From the NCBI GenBank assembly GCA_942492025.1, contig CALODJ010000012.1:434001-498000 (forward strand): DNA of 64,000 nucleotides. Reading direction: 5' to 3'. The stretch's first letter is position 1; every line of letters begins with the position of its first letter. The stretch comes from JABDQW01 sp942492025 (GTDB lineage: Bacteria; Pseudomonadota; Gammaproteobacteria; SZUA-229). This document shows, one piece after another, positions 28,855-38,675 of the stretch. The position numbers were made by a program, and so were the translations under genes. A model generated the notes under the pieces. It was not told the origin of the DNA. It made no database searches and saw only the letters and a program-made list of their open reading frames with translations.

Positions 28855-30998
28855 ACTCGAATGAAGGGGGGCTCTACATACTCTTGCTGAGCATACACGG
28901 CCTGATCCGGGGGCAGGACCTTGAACTCGGTCGAGATGCTGATACGGGTGGTCAGACGAAATACGTCGTTGAACTCCTGCGGGCACTCGGTGCGCGGCCG
29001 GAAGTGATGCAGGCAGACCTGCTGACGCGGCGTGTCGTCGATCCGAATGTCAGTGAAGAATACGCAGAACCTCTAGAACAATTGTCGGACACAATCAGAA
29101 TAGTTCGCATTGACTGTGGTGAACAGGCGTATTTACCCAAAGAGGCCTTGTGGGACTCGCTCGACAGCTTTGCTGATAATGCACTTGACTACATCAACCG
29201 CCAGAAACGTTTGCCTGACATTATTCATAGCCATTACGCCGATGCAGGTTATGTCGGTACCCGTTTGTCACACCAGCTCAATATACCGCTGATTCACACC
29301 GGCCACTCCCTCGGCAGGATAAAGCGCAAACGGTTGCTAGCCAGTGGCATGAAGAGGGCTGTCATTGAGCAACGTTACAACATATCACGACGCATCGATG
29401 CCGAAGAGGAGACGCTCGGTGTAGCAGAACGTGTGATCACCAGTACACACCAGGAGATTTTCGAGCAATACGGTCTGTACGACTATTATCAGCCGGAAAA
29501 GATGCGCGTGGTGCCTCCGGGAACGGATCTCGACAAGTTTTTTCCAGCGCAACAGGACGAGCGCGACAGCGCCATTTATCATGATATCTCGCGCTTTCTG
29601 CGACAATCGGACAAGCCGATCATCCTTGCCCTGTCACGTCCGGATCAGAGAAAGAACATCAACACCCTGGTTGAGGCCTATGGTGAGTCTGAAGAACTCA
29701 AACAGATAGCGAACCTTGTCATCATAGCGGGCAACCGTGATGAAATCAGTGACATGGACAGCGGCGCGCAGGAAGTGCTTGCAGAAATATTTATCAGCAT
29801 AGACTCCTTCGATCTCTACGGCAAAGTAGCTTATCCGAAGCACCATCGTCCGGATGATGTGCCTGTCATCTATCGACTCGCTGCAGCGTCCGGCGGCGTC
29901 TTTGTCAATCCAGCCTTGACCGAGCCTTTCGGATTGACACTGATCGAGGCGGCCGCTTCCGGTTTGCCTATCGTAGCGACCGAAGACGGCGGACCGACAG
30001 ACATCATCAACAATTGTCACAATGGATATCTGATCGATCCACTCGACAAGGTGGCAATGGCCGATACCATACTGAAGGTGCTGAATGACAGGGATAACTG
30101 GAAGCGGCTGGCGCACAATGGTATTGAAGGTGTACGTGAACATTATTCGTGGCAGGCGCATGCGGAAAGATACCTCCGACTGATTCAACCCGTCGTCGAC
30201 AAGAGTGAGCCATTGACCCGGATGGAGTTGAAACGCCGCCCGATGCTTTATCATGATCGCGCACTTTTCACTGACCTTGATCAGAATCTGTTGGGCAATC
30301 CGGAATCGTTAAAGGAATTTATTCGCGTTATTCAGGAAAACAGACGGTGCACTACATTTGGAATTGCGACCGGTCGGCGGCTTGATTCTGCCTTAAAAGT
30401 GCTGAGGAAGTACCATATTCCCTTGCCCGATGTCCTGATTACCAGCCTGGGTACCGAGATCTATTACATGCCGAATCTGACAAGAGACACGGCATGGTCC
30501 TATCACATCGATCATATGTGGAGACGCAGGGCAGTGATGCGCGTGCTCGATCAACTGCCGGGCTTGATGCTGCAGCCCAAGACAGAACAGAGTACATACA
30601 AGATCAGTTATTTCTATGATCCGGCTATCGCGCCGGATGTCAACGAGATCATTCATCTGTTGCATCAGTATGAACTGACCGTGAACGTCGTGCTCGCTTT
30701 CGGACAGTATCTGGATGTTGTGCCAGCCAGAGCATCGAAAGGTTTTGCGCTGCGCTGGTTTGCCGAGATGTGGGGCATCCCGCTGGATCATATCCTCGCT
30801 GCCGGTGGTTCGGGTGCGGATGAGGACATGATGCGCGGCAATGCCAAAGCAGTCGTCGTTGCCAACCGCCATCATGAAGAGCTTTCCGAGCTGACCGATG
30901 TTGACAATATCTATTACGCCGACAAACCCTTTGCAGCAGGTATATTGCAGGCTATTCAGCATTATGATTTTTTCCGTGACTGCAAGGTGGATGTTTGA
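28851..30998 (+). CDS. sps: Sucrose-phosphate synthase, GT4 domain plus degenerate phosphatase-like domain
   Basis: 715 aa. Transfers glucose from a nucleotide sugar to fructose 6-phosphate, giving sucrose 6-phosphate. The glycosyltransferase half (about 1-460) has SIHGLIRGQDLELGRDADTGGQTKYVVEL, HSHYADAGYVG, TGHSLGRIKRKRLL and the retaining-GT4 block NPALTEPFGLTLIEA. The C-terminal HAD half (about 465-715) begins TDLDQN (Asp475, Asp477; Asn479 replaces the usual Thr). It has GGSGAD (652-657) where an active enzyme has GDSGND, so the metal-binding Asp is lost. The phosphatase half is therefore likely structural, as in plant and cyanobacterial SPS, and the separate spp gene supplies the activity. 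Confidence 0.93.
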   Translation: MNSNEGGLYILLLSIHGLIRGQDLELGRDADTGGQTKYVVELLRALGARPEVMQADLLTRRVVDPNVSEEYAEPLEQLSDTIRIVRIDCGEQAYLPKEALWDSLDSFADNALDYINRQKRLPDIIHSHYADAGYVGTRLSHQLNIPLIHTGHSLGRIKRKRLLASGMKRAVIEQRYNISRRIDAEEETLGVAERVITSTHQEIFEQYGLYDYYQPEKMRVVPPGTDLDKFFPAQQDERDSAIYHDISRFLRQSDKPIILALSRPDQRKNINTLVEAYGESEELKQIANLVIIAGNRDEISDMDSGAQEVLAEIFISIDSFDLYGKVAYPKHHRPDDVPVIYRLAAASGGVFVNPALTEPFGLTLIEAAASGLPIVATEDGGPTDIINNCHNGYLIDPLDKVAMADTILKVLNDRDNWKRLAHNGIEGVREHYSWQAHAERYLRLIQPVVDKSEPLTRMELKRRPMLYHDRALFTDLDQNLLGNPESLKEFIRVIQENRRCTTFGIATGRRLDSALKVLRKYHIPLPDVLITSLGTEIYYMPNLTRDTAWSYHIDHMWRRRAVMRVLDQLPGLMLQPKTEQSTYKISYFYDPAIAPDVNEIIHLLHQYELTVNVVLAFGQYLDVVPARASKGFALRWFAEMWGIPLDHILAAGGSGADEDMMRGNAKAVVVANRHHEELSELTDVDNIYYADKPFAAGILQAIQHYDFFRDCKVDV

Positions 30999-31849
30999 TG
31001 CCTACCCGTTTATTACTGTGTACTGATCTGGACAGAACCCTGATGCCGAATGGACCGCAGCCGGAATCCGCCGGTGCGAGGGACCGGTTTAATGAGCTGG
31101 TTGCATCGCCTGATATCACACTGGTCTATGTCACTGGCCGTGACCGGCAGCTGGTTGAAGATGCGGTCATCGAGTGCGGTCTGCCACTGCCTTCGTATGT
31201 GATCGCTGACGTCGGCTCAACCATCTATCAGATTGAGCAGCCGGCCTGGAATCCGCTGGAGGCCTGGGAACGGATAATCTCGCCAGACTGGGAAGGTCGA
31301 TCGCACGATGAATTGCATCTGCTTTTCAGGGGGCTGCCGCAGTTGAGGCTTCAGGAAGCGTCCAAACAGAACACCTTCAAGCTCAGTTATTACTTACCGC
31401 TGGATGTTGATCATCACGCCCTGATGTCGGAGATGCATGAGATTCTGTTCAGGCAGCATATCAAGGCGAGCCTGATCTGGAGTGTGGATGTTGTTGCCGA
31501 TATTGGCCTGCTCGATGTGTTACCGGCAAGCGCAAATAAAAGGCATGCGATAGAGTTTCTGATGGAGCAACTCGGTTTTGGACTATCGAATACAGTGTTT
31601 GCCGGTGACAGCGGTAATGACCTGGTTGTGATGACCAGTCCAATCAAGTCGGTTCTGGTGGCCAATGCCAGTAACGAGGTGCGCCTCGAGGCACAACAGC
31701 AGGCATTGAACATGGGCCAGAGTGATGCGATGTATTTTGCCCGCGGCGGTTTTCTCGGCATGAATGGCAACTACAGTGCGGGTGTTCTCGAAGGTATCGT
31801 ACATTACATCCCGGAACTCAGACAACTGCTGGAGAGGCCGGGTGTTTGA
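30998..31849 (+). CDS. spp: Sucrose-6-phosphate phosphatase (HAD family)
   Basis: 283 aa from the ATG at 30998, which overlaps the sps TGA (TGATG). Dephosphorylates sucrose 6-phosphate. The active-site motif DLDRT (Asp10 nucleophile, Asp12, Thr14), VTGRDRQ and the metal-binding GDSGND (in FAGDSGNDLVVM) are all intact, in contrast to the sps C-terminal half. Overlaps the fructokinase start by 8 bp. Confidence 0.94.
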   Translation: MPTRLLLCTDLDRTLMPNGPQPESAGARDRFNELVASPDITLVYVTGRDRQLVEDAVIECGLPLPSYVIADVGSTIYQIEQPAWNPLEAWERIISPDWEGRSHDELHLLFRGLPQLRLQEASKQNTFKLSYYLPLDVDHHALMSEMHEILFRQHIKASLIWSVDVVADIGLLDVLPASANKRHAIEFLMEQLGFGLSNTVFAGDSGNDLVVMTSPIKSVLVANASNEVRLEAQQQALNMGQSDAMYFARGGFLGMNGNYSAGVLEGIVHYIPELRQLLERPGV

Positions 31850-32735
31850 CAGTCATCATGCAATCCCGCTGATATTTGGTGAAGTGCTGTTCGACTGTTT
31901 TCCTGACGGTAATGCAGTGCTGGGTGGCGCGCCATTTAATGTGGCCTGGCATTTACAGGCTTTCGGGCTGTCTCCGCTGGTGGTTTCGAGCATCGGTAAC
32001 GATGCATTAGGCAGGAAAGTCGAGTCAGCGATGCTTGACTGGAACATGACCACCACCGCCATGCAGCACGATGCATCCCATCCCACCGGCAGTGTCGATA
32101 TCGTGTTCAACGACGGCGAACCCAGCTACAGTATCGTTGAGCACCGCGCCTACGATTACATCGATGCCGCATTGCTGCCACCATTGCCTGATCACAGCCT
32201 GCTTTATCATGGCACCCTGGCGCTGCGTAATCCGGTATCACGCGACGCCCTGGCGAGCTTGAAAGCACAACACAGCAGCACCGTGTTTATGGATGTGAAT
32301 CTGCGTGATCCATGGTGGGAACGGGGCTTTGTGTTGCGTCTTGTTGACGAGGCCGACTGGGTCAAGCTCAACGAGGATGAACTCACGCGGCTGGGCAGGA
32401 GTATGGGCAGCATCGAAACACAGGCGAATGCATTCATCGGATCGCACCGTTTGCGAGGACTGGTGGTTACGCTGGGTGACAAGGGTGCCATCGCGGTGAC
32501 CGACAAGGGCAATATCGCCAGAGTATCACCTTCCGAATCACTGGATGTGACCGATACGGTAGGCGCTGGCGATGCCTTTACTGCAGTATTCATAACCGGT
32601 CTGATACTCGACTGGCCACTTGATCTTCGCCTGCAACGGGCGCAGAATTTTGCCTCGATGATCGTCGGTCGTCAGGGTGCCACCGTACATGATCATCAAT
32701 TCTACCAGGCAATGATTACTGACTGGGGCTTGTGA
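31842..32735 (+). CDS. Fructokinase (PfkB family)
   Basis: 297 aa from GTG 31842, with GGAGAGG five bases upstream; longer frames starting within spp lack support. Phosphorylates fructose released when amylosucrase or a sucrase splits sucrose, returning it to fructose 6-phosphate. PfkB signatures: GGAPFNVAWHLQAFG near the N-terminus, and DTVGAGDAFTAVFITGL with the catalytic Asp. The order sps-spp-fruK-ams matches the sucrose operon known from the halophilic methanotroph Methylomicrobium alcaliphilum. Confidence 0.93.
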   Translation: MFDSHHAIPLIFGEVLFDCFPDGNAVLGGAPFNVAWHLQAFGLSPLVVSSIGNDALGRKVESAMLDWNMTTTAMQHDASHPTGSVDIVFNDGEPSYSIVEHRAYDYIDAALLPPLPDHSLLYHGTLALRNPVSRDALASLKAQHSSTVFMDVNLRDPWWERGFVLRLVDEADWVKLNEDELTRLGRSMGSIETQANAFIGSHRLRGLVVTLGDKGAIAVTDKGNIARVSPSESLDVTDTVGAGDAFTAVFITGLILDWPLDLRLQRAQNFASMIVGRQGATVHDHQFYQAMITDWGL

Positions 32736-32798
32736 AGCCTGCCCGGGCGCTAGCCTGTTTGCAAACAAATCAATCACTATCGGGATACGGTATAAGCC

Positions 32799-34754
32799 AT
32801 GTACGAACAGGTATCACACTCATTACTCAATGAAATCATGACCGAGTTGAAACCGGATATTAAGAGTGAGGATCTGCGTCACTTTTATACCCGTTTGGGT
32901 GCCAATTTTTATTCAATCTATACCTTGTTCCATTATCTTTACGGTGACCGTGATGATTTCAGACAGCAGGCACAACGGCTGGTTGAAACCATGGCACGTC
33001 AATACATCCTTCGCCCGGATGACTTCAAGCGCAACGATATCGAGCGTGAGAAAGACCACAACTGGTTTCTCAGCCAGCAATGGGTGGGTATGGCACTGTA
33101 CAGCGACGGTTTTGCCGGTGACCTGAAGACACTCAGGACCAGGGCACCGTATTTTCAGGACCTGGGTGTCACCATGGTACACGTGATGCCGATCATGGCC
33201 TGCCCGAGTGGACACAGTGATGGTGGATATGCCGTCAGCAATTTCCGTGAAGTCGATCAACGCGTCGGCAGTATGAAAGATCTCGATGAACTGGCGAGCG
33301 AGCTGAGGAAACGCGGTATTCTGCTGACACTCGATGTCGTTCTCAATCATACCTCCGATGAGCACGAATGGGCGCAAAGGGCCCGGCAGGGCGATGAGAA
33401 ATATCAGGATTACTATTATGTTTTTGGAAACCGCGAGATCCCCGACATGTTCGAGGAGACCATGCCCGAAGTCTTCCCGGACACCGCACCCGGTAATTTC
33501 ACCTGGATCGAGGGCATGGATAAATGGGTAATGACGGTATTCAAGAATTACCAGTGGGACCTGAATTACAGCAATCCCGCTGTGTTCATCGAAATGATGG
33601 ATATTATCCTTTTCTGGGCGAATCATGGCGCGGATATCGTGCGCCTCGATGCCGTCGCGTTCTTGTGGAAAAAAATCGGCAGCAGCTGTCAGAATGAACG
33701 TGAAGCGCACTTGCTGCTGCAATTGATGAAAGACTGCTGCCAGGTCACGGCACCAGGGGTACTATTCATCGCAGAAGCGATTGTCGCTCCGGTTGAGGTC
33801 GCCAAGTATTTTGGCGAAGACGCTATCCATGCCAAGGAATGCGAGATTGCCTACAATGCCACTTTCATGTCTTTGCTCTGGGATGCTGTCGCCACCAAGA
33901 GTGCAAGGCTGCTGAACCAGGGTATCAAGAGCCTGCCCGACAAACTCGAACGCGCCACCTGGCTGAACTACATTCGCTGCCACGATGATATTGGGCTTGG
34001 TTTTGACGATGAGGATATTCACCGAGCGGGTTATGACCCGATACCGCACCGGCGCTTCCTGATTAAATATTTCACCGGAGAGTTCGAAGATTCCTTCGCA
34101 CGAGGCAAGCCGTTTGGCCATAACGCAAAAACGGGTGATGCCCGGATATCCGGTTCACTGGCATCACTGGCCGGTCTTGAGGTGGCTCTGGAGCGCGGGA
34201 ATCCCGAGGAGATCGATGACGCGATCAAGATCATCTTGCTTCTGCACGGCATGATCATGTCATTTGGCGGTATACCCTTGCTGTACTACGGTGATGAAAT
34301 TGGTACCACCAATGATTACCGGTATATCGAAGATGAACGCAAGTCGGGTGATACGCGCTGGATGCATCGCCCGACCTTTGACTGGGAAAAAGCTGAACTG
34401 CGTAACAAGCTCAACACGGTAGAAAACAGAATCTTCCAGGCATTGAAAAAAATGATCGCGGTGCGCAAGGAGGTTGCTGCCTTCGCCGATTTCAATAATC
34501 GTGAATTACGCGATATCGGTAATCCACACTTGTTCTCTTTTTGTCGGCTTAATCATCAAAATGTCGCTGACAGGGTGCTGGTCGTCGGTAATTTCGATGC
34601 GCGTCCTCAACACATGGAACTCGATGATCTGCAAACCGTTTTTGCACAGCCACAAGCACCCTTATACGACCTGTACAGCGGTGAAAAACCGTCGATGTTC
34701 AAGAATGCGCTGGTGATACCACCCTATCGCTTCTACTGGCTGCAGGCACGCTAG
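32799..34754 (+). CDS. ams: Amylosucrase (GH13 subfamily 4)
   Basis: 651 aa, close to the 636 aa of Neisseria amylosucrase. Splits sucrose and passes glucose onto alpha-glucan (glycogen), releasing fructose; it thus links the sucrose pool to the glycogen genes upstream. The N-terminal helical domain covers about 1-95. Barrel motifs: DVVLNHTSDEHEW, IVRLDAVAFLWKKIG (nucleophile Asp), LFIAEAIV (acid/base Glu), YIRCHDDIGLGF (transition-state Asp). 63 bp separate it from the fructokinase gene. Confidence 0.95.
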   Translation: MYEQVSHSLLNEIMTELKPDIKSEDLRHFYTRLGANFYSIYTLFHYLYGDRDDFRQQAQRLVETMARQYILRPDDFKRNDIEREKDHNWFLSQQWVGMALYSDGFAGDLKTLRTRAPYFQDLGVTMVHVMPIMACPSGHSDGGYAVSNFREVDQRVGSMKDLDELASELRKRGILLTLDVVLNHTSDEHEWAQRARQGDEKYQDYYYVFGNREIPDMFEETMPEVFPDTAPGNFTWIEGMDKWVMTVFKNYQWDLNYSNPAVFIEMMDIILFWANHGADIVRLDAVAFLWKKIGSSCQNEREAHLLLQLMKDCCQVTAPGVLFIAEAIVAPVEVAKYFGEDAIHAKECEIAYNATFMSLLWDAVATKSARLLNQGIKSLPDKLERATWLNYIRCHDDIGLGFDDEDIHRAGYDPIPHRRFLIKYFTGEFEDSFARGKPFGHNAKTGDARISGSLASLAGLEVALERGNPEEIDDAIKIILLLHGMIMSFGGIPLLYYGDEIGTTNDYRYIEDERKSGDTRWMHRPTFDWEKAELRNKLNTVENRIFQALKKMIAVRKEVAAFADFNNRELRDIGNPHLFSFCRLNHQNVADRVLVVGNFDARPQHMELDDLQTVFAQPQAPLYDLYSGEKPSMFKNALVIPPYRFYWLQAR

Positions 34755-34824
34755 ATTACAGGTGATACATGTTCTTAGTCACCACAAAGGCACCGAGGGT
34801 TGCTGAGCCCATATTGGAGTGTGA

Positions 34825-34950
34825 TGCATCATTCCGGTGCAAGTTTAGCTGTTATAATAGAGCGCTGTGTTGGACTCCCCAAAAGAGTACGGCAAAGAAG
34901 GGCATTTGAAGTTTAGGCGTGCTTGTGCAGAAGTTGGAACAATTTTTGCG
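34825..34950 (+). promoter_or_regulatory. Sigma-54-like promoter with an NtrC-like site
   Basis: TGGAAC-N5-TTGCG at 34935-34950 fits the -24/-12 sigma-54 pattern with correct 5-bp spacing and one deviation in each box (A for C in TGGCAC, G for A in TTGCA). TGCATCATTCCGGTGCA at 34825-34841 fits the 17-bp NtrC site (TGCACYA-N3-TGGTGCA) and is centred near -128 of a start at about 34961. The gene starts 146 bp downstream. The same 34755-35106 gap carries a TTCACCACAAAGG-type repeat fragment at 34779-34799 and nothing else I recognise. Confidence 0.55.
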
Positions 34951-35106
34951 GCTAAACGCTGCTGATATCTGATTCAGATACTTACGAGTACTAACCATGG
35001 CAATTCGCGGCGCGATAAACCACAAAACCGAATCATGTTGAGTATGTTCACCAGCTACACGCAGGACCTGTGCGTCATGTAGTGTGATCAGCTCTCTGCA
35101 CAAAGA

Positions 35107-37686
35107 ATGTTCCCTATGAGCCAAGCCAGAACCGATAGCTATTCAGCCAGTTCTACCCAATTGTGCCAGCAATACGGCACGGTAGCGGGTCACGATGAAA
35201 TGTGCGCTCCTGACGGCGGCATTCGTTCGCACTGGCATTATTTGATGCGTGCGTTCAACGATATGGGCAGTGGGGAACTGCAGCACCGGCGTGAAGAAGC
35301 CTGGCGGCTGATTCGTGAAAATGACGTGACCTACAACTTTTACGGTGATCCGGAGGGTGTCGGCAGACCATGGAAACTCGATCTGGTACCGCTGTTAATC
35401 GAGAGTGAGGAGTGGCGTACGATTGAAGCGGGATTGTTGCAACGTGCCGAGTTGCTCAATCTGCTGCTGGAAGATATCTACGGGCCACGCAACCTGGTCA
35501 GAAAAGGCATTATTCCACCGGAGCTGATTTTTGCCCATCCCGGTTTTCTCTATCCCTGTTTCAACATGCCGATGCCGGGATCACGTGCGTTGACATTTTA
35601 TGCGGCTGACCTGGTCAGGGATCCGAATGGTCAGATCAGTGTGTTGAGTGATCGTGCGCAAGCACCCTCGGGCGCCGGCTACGCGCTTGAGAACAGACTG
35701 GTTATATCGCGCGTCCTGCCCAGTCTGTTCCGAGATTCGCATACGCACAGGTTGGCAAATTTTTTTCGCAAGGCGCGTCATGCACTCAACCGATTATCGC
35801 CGCGTCAGGGTGATGAGCCGAACATCGTGCTAATGAGTCCCGGGCCTGCAAATGAGTCGTATTTTGAGCACGCCTACCTCGCCAACTATCTCGGTTACAC
35901 CCTGGTTGAGGGTGGTGATCTGACCGTGCGTGATAACCGGGTATGGCTGATCACGCTGGAGGGTCTGCGTCCTGTCGATGTGATTCTGCGTCGCATGGAT
36001 GATTCTTACTGTGACCCGGTGGAGCTGCGGGATGACTCGTACCTGGGCGTACCTGGCCTGACCAATGCGGCACGTACCGGTCAAGTGGGTATTTCCAATC
36101 CTTTGGGCAGTGGTGTACTGGAAAATCCGGCCTTGATCTCACTGCTGCCTAAATTGTCGAAAGTACTTCTGGGTGAAGCCTTGCGCTTACCCTCGGTGCC
36201 CGTTTGGTGGTGCGGGGACCCTGCCCAGTGTGAGCATGTGCTGTCCAATCTGCAGCGTATGGTGATCAAGCCCATACATCCGGGTATCGGCTTCAGGTTC
36301 ACCTTCGGTTCAGAATTGAGCGATACCGGACTTGATGAACTGCGCCGGAGAATTCTTGCAAAGCCCCACTTGTTCGTCGGTCAGGAACTCATGGCCATGT
36401 CAACGGTTCCCGTGCTGGTGAAAGACGGACTCAGACCGCGCCATACAGTGCTGCGCAGTTTTCTGGTGGCAGACGAGCACGATTACATGGTCATGCCGGG
36501 TGGACTCACGCGGGTGTCATCCGAAGAAAACAAGCTGGTGGTATCCAATCAGGCGGGAGGAATCAGCAAGGACACCTGGGTGCTCGCCACCGAGCCGGAG
36601 AAATTTGTCAGTCTGTTGTCTGAACGCAGGCAGGCACGTCTTGCGCCCGATAGAGGGGGTGAGGTGCCAGGGCGTGTGGCAGATAACCTGTTCTGGGTAG
36701 GCAGATATGCCGAGAGGGCGGAGTTCAACAGCCGTTTGTTGAGGTTGACACTGCAGTTCCTCGAGACAGGTGAAAGCCTGGAAACAACGGCATTCAGGCG
36801 ACTTCTGCTTGCGGTAACCAACCAGACAATGACCTATCCTGGATTCAACTCACCGTCGGTGTTACAACATTTCAATAATGTCGAAGCAGAGCTTCTCGCT
36901 GTAATTTCCAGCGCCATGAGAAACGGCAGTCTGGCACAAACATTGATGGCCTTGTTGCGTTCAGCACGATCCGTACGTGATCGTCTGTCCTCCGATACAT
37001 GGCGTGTCATCAATGTGATCGACGAGGAATTGAATTCATTGCGCAGCATTACACCGGAACGTCTGGTTGATGCGCTTGATGAATTCGACAACCTGATCAC
37101 GGCGCTGACCGCATTTTCCGGTCTGACACTGGAGAATATGAATCGCGGGCGCAGCTGGCGTTTTCTGGACACCGGGCGTCGCCTCGAAAGAGCGCTGCAA
37201 ATTGCCCGGTTACTTCAGTCTACCCATATCGTTGTGGCTAATGAAGAAGAGCAGATACTGCTGTCTGACTCAATGTTGACCATTGTCGACAGCTTGATGA
37301 CATACCGTCGGCGTTACCGATATGGTATCAAGATTCCGGAACTGCTCGAGCTGGTTGTTTATGATGAGGACAATCCGCGCTCGCTCGCGTATCAGCTTTC
37401 AACACTGGAGCAGCATACAGCAAGGCTGCCGCACCAGAATGGCACGGGCAACCGCAGTGAAATCGAAAGGCTGGCGCTCGAGACAGCAACACTGGTCCGC
37501 CTGGCAGATGTCAACCGGCTGGCTCTGGCCAATGAGGGCTCTAACAGGCGCGAAACACTGGAGAATTTTCTTAACGTGCTCAATACCCGGTTGCCGGCTT
37601 TGTCTGACGCACTCACGGCAACGTATTTCCGTGTGGCAGAAACGCCACATCAGCTGGTACAGCTCCGTACAAGGCCAGAAGCATGA
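35107..37686 (+). CDS. Circularly permuted ATP-grasp (type 2) - alpha-E fusion protein
   Basis: 859 aa. The N-terminal half (about 1-510) is a COG2308-type circularly permuted ATP-grasp ligase, with FYAADLVRDPNG, SGAGYALENRLVISR, PGPANESYFEHAYLANYLGY and KPIHPGIGFRF. The C-terminal half (about 520-859) is an alpha-E domain (COG2307), starting RVADNLFWVGRYAERAEFNSRLLRL. The two are separate genes in the paralogous operon at 40.7-43.1 kb. The family always travels with transglutaminase-like proteins and is predicted to form peptide bonds, but no substrate is known to me. The start may be ATG 35107 or 35116. It overlaps the next gene by ATGA. Confidence 0.9.
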   Translation: MFPMSQARTDSYSASSTQLCQQYGTVAGHDEMCAPDGGIRSHWHYLMRAFNDMGSGELQHRREEAWRLIRENDVTYNFYGDPEGVGRPWKLDLVPLLIESEEWRTIEAGLLQRAELLNLLLEDIYGPRNLVRKGIIPPELIFAHPGFLYPCFNMPMPGSRALTFYAADLVRDPNGQISVLSDRAQAPSGAGYALENRLVISRVLPSLFRDSHTHRLANFFRKARHALNRLSPRQGDEPNIVLMSPGPANESYFEHAYLANYLGYTLVEGGDLTVRDNRVWLITLEGLRPVDVILRRMDDSYCDPVELRDDSYLGVPGLTNAARTGQVGISNPLGSGVLENPALISLLPKLSKVLLGEALRLPSVPVWWCGDPAQCEHVLSNLQRMVIKPIHPGIGFRFTFGSELSDTGLDELRRRILAKPHLFVGQELMAMSTVPVLVKDGLRPRHTVLRSFLVADEHDYMVMPGGLTRVSSEENKLVVSNQAGGISKDTWVLATEPEKFVSLLSERRQARLAPDRGGEVPGRVADNLFWVGRYAERAEFNSRLLRLTLQFLETGESLETTAFRRLLLAVTNQTMTYPGFNSPSVLQHFNNVEAELLAVISSAMRNGSLAQTLMALLRSARSVRDRLSSDTWRVINVIDEELNSLRSITPERLVDALDEFDNLITALTAFSGLTLENMNRGRSWRFLDTGRRLERALQIARLLQSTHIVVANEEEQILLSDSMLTIVDSLMTYRRRYRYGIKIPELLELVVYDEDNPRSLAYQLSTLEQHTARLPHQNGTGNRSEIERLALETATLVRLADVNRLALANEGSNRRETLENFLNVLNTRLPALSDALTATYFRVAETPHQLVQLRTRPEA

Positions 37687-38561
37687 AATACCGTGTCACA
37701 CATAGTACCCAATACCACTACAGTACAAATGTTACGCTGTGTCATAACGTGGCGCACCTGCTGCCGCGAAATACATCACAGCAGACGTGCTACTTCAGTC
37801 AGCTCAACATCTCTCCGCAGCCGGTGTCTGTCAATGAGTGGTCTGATCTGTTCGGCAACCGGCAGGCCAGCTTCAATATCCAGAACCCACATAATGAGTT
37901 GATCGTGACAGCGATTAGTGAAGTCGATGTTATATCGGCCGGATCACTGCTGGATAACGCGTTTCCCACGACATGGGAACAGGCTGCCGAATATCTGCAG
38001 AGCGCGCTTGATGCCGACATTGTTGATGCCCGAATCTATGTGCTCGAATCCGATTTCATTGAATTCAGTGACGAGGTCAGAAGTTATACCTACCAGTCAT
38101 TTACACCCGGTCGTCCTGTGCTGGAGGCTGTTGAAGACCTGATGCATCGGATCTACAAGGAATTCGATTATGTACCCGGCTTCAGTTCTATTGCTACGCC
38201 GCTGGAGGAAGTACTGAAGCACCGTAAGGGCGTGTGTCAGGATTTTGCACATCTGGCGATTGCCTGCCTGCGAATGTGCGGCCTGGCCGCCCGTTATGTC
38301 AGTGGCTACCTGGAAACGATACCACCCGCGGGTCAACCTCGCCTGGTTGGTGCAGACGCGTCACACGCATGGTTCAGTGTGTTCGTACCTTATCAGGGCT
38401 GGGTTGATTTTGACCCAACCAATGCCCAGATCCCGAACGAGCAACACATCACCGTTGCCTGGGGGCGCGACTATGCCGATGTAGCGCCGCTCAAGGGTGT
38501 TATCTTTGGAGGCGGTAACAAACCCAAGCTGAAGGTGTCGGTCGATGTCGAGCGTCTATAG
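37683..38561 (+). CDS. Transglutaminase-like protein with N-terminal beta domain
   Basis: 292 aa. The Bact_transglu_N domain covers about 1-85; the transglutaminase core has the Cys-His-Asp triad in GVCQDFAHLAIACLRMCG, SHAWFSVFVPY and DFDPTNAQIPNEQHITVAWGRDY. In this neighbourhood such proteins are thought to act as peptidases or amidases that reverse or process products of the ATP-grasp partner. No signal peptide. Translation is coupled to the fusion gene (ATGA). Confidence 0.92.
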   Translation: MKYRVTHSTQYHYSTNVTLCHNVAHLLPRNTSQQTCYFSQLNISPQPVSVNEWSDLFGNRQASFNIQNPHNELIVTAISEVDVISAGSLLDNAFPTTWEQAAEYLQSALDADIVDARIYVLESDFIEFSDEVRSYTYQSFTPGRPVLEAVEDLMHRIYKEFDYVPGFSSIATPLEEVLKHRKGVCQDFAHLAIACLRMCGLAARYVSGYLETIPPAGQPRLVGADASHAWFSVFVPYQGWVDFDPTNAQIPNEQHITVAWGRDYADVAPLKGVIFGGGNKPKLKVSVDVERL

Positions 38562-38603
38562 CATCGATTCGCCGTAAAGACCGTGAATAGAGCCGCCTAA
38601 TTC

Positions 38604-38675
38604 GTAGGGTGCGCCGTGCGCACCGTGGTTGGGCAACACGCTCAAACTTCACGGTGCGCACGGCGCACCCTACGG
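38604..38675. repeat. Interspersed hairpin repeat, family A (copy 2)
   Basis: The left arm TAGGGTGCGCCGTGCGCACC (38605-38624) and right arm GGTGCGCACGGCGCACCCTA (38653-38672) are perfect complements, 28 bp apart. The right arm also belongs to the first of three tandem 111-bp units. Confidence 0.9.

Noticed and set aside
34789..34806. GGCACC-GAGGG-TTGC resembling a second sigma-54 promoter
   Set aside because: Spacing between GG and GC is one base too long, and it lies in a family-B repeat fragment; TGGAAC-N5-TTGCG at 34935 fits better.
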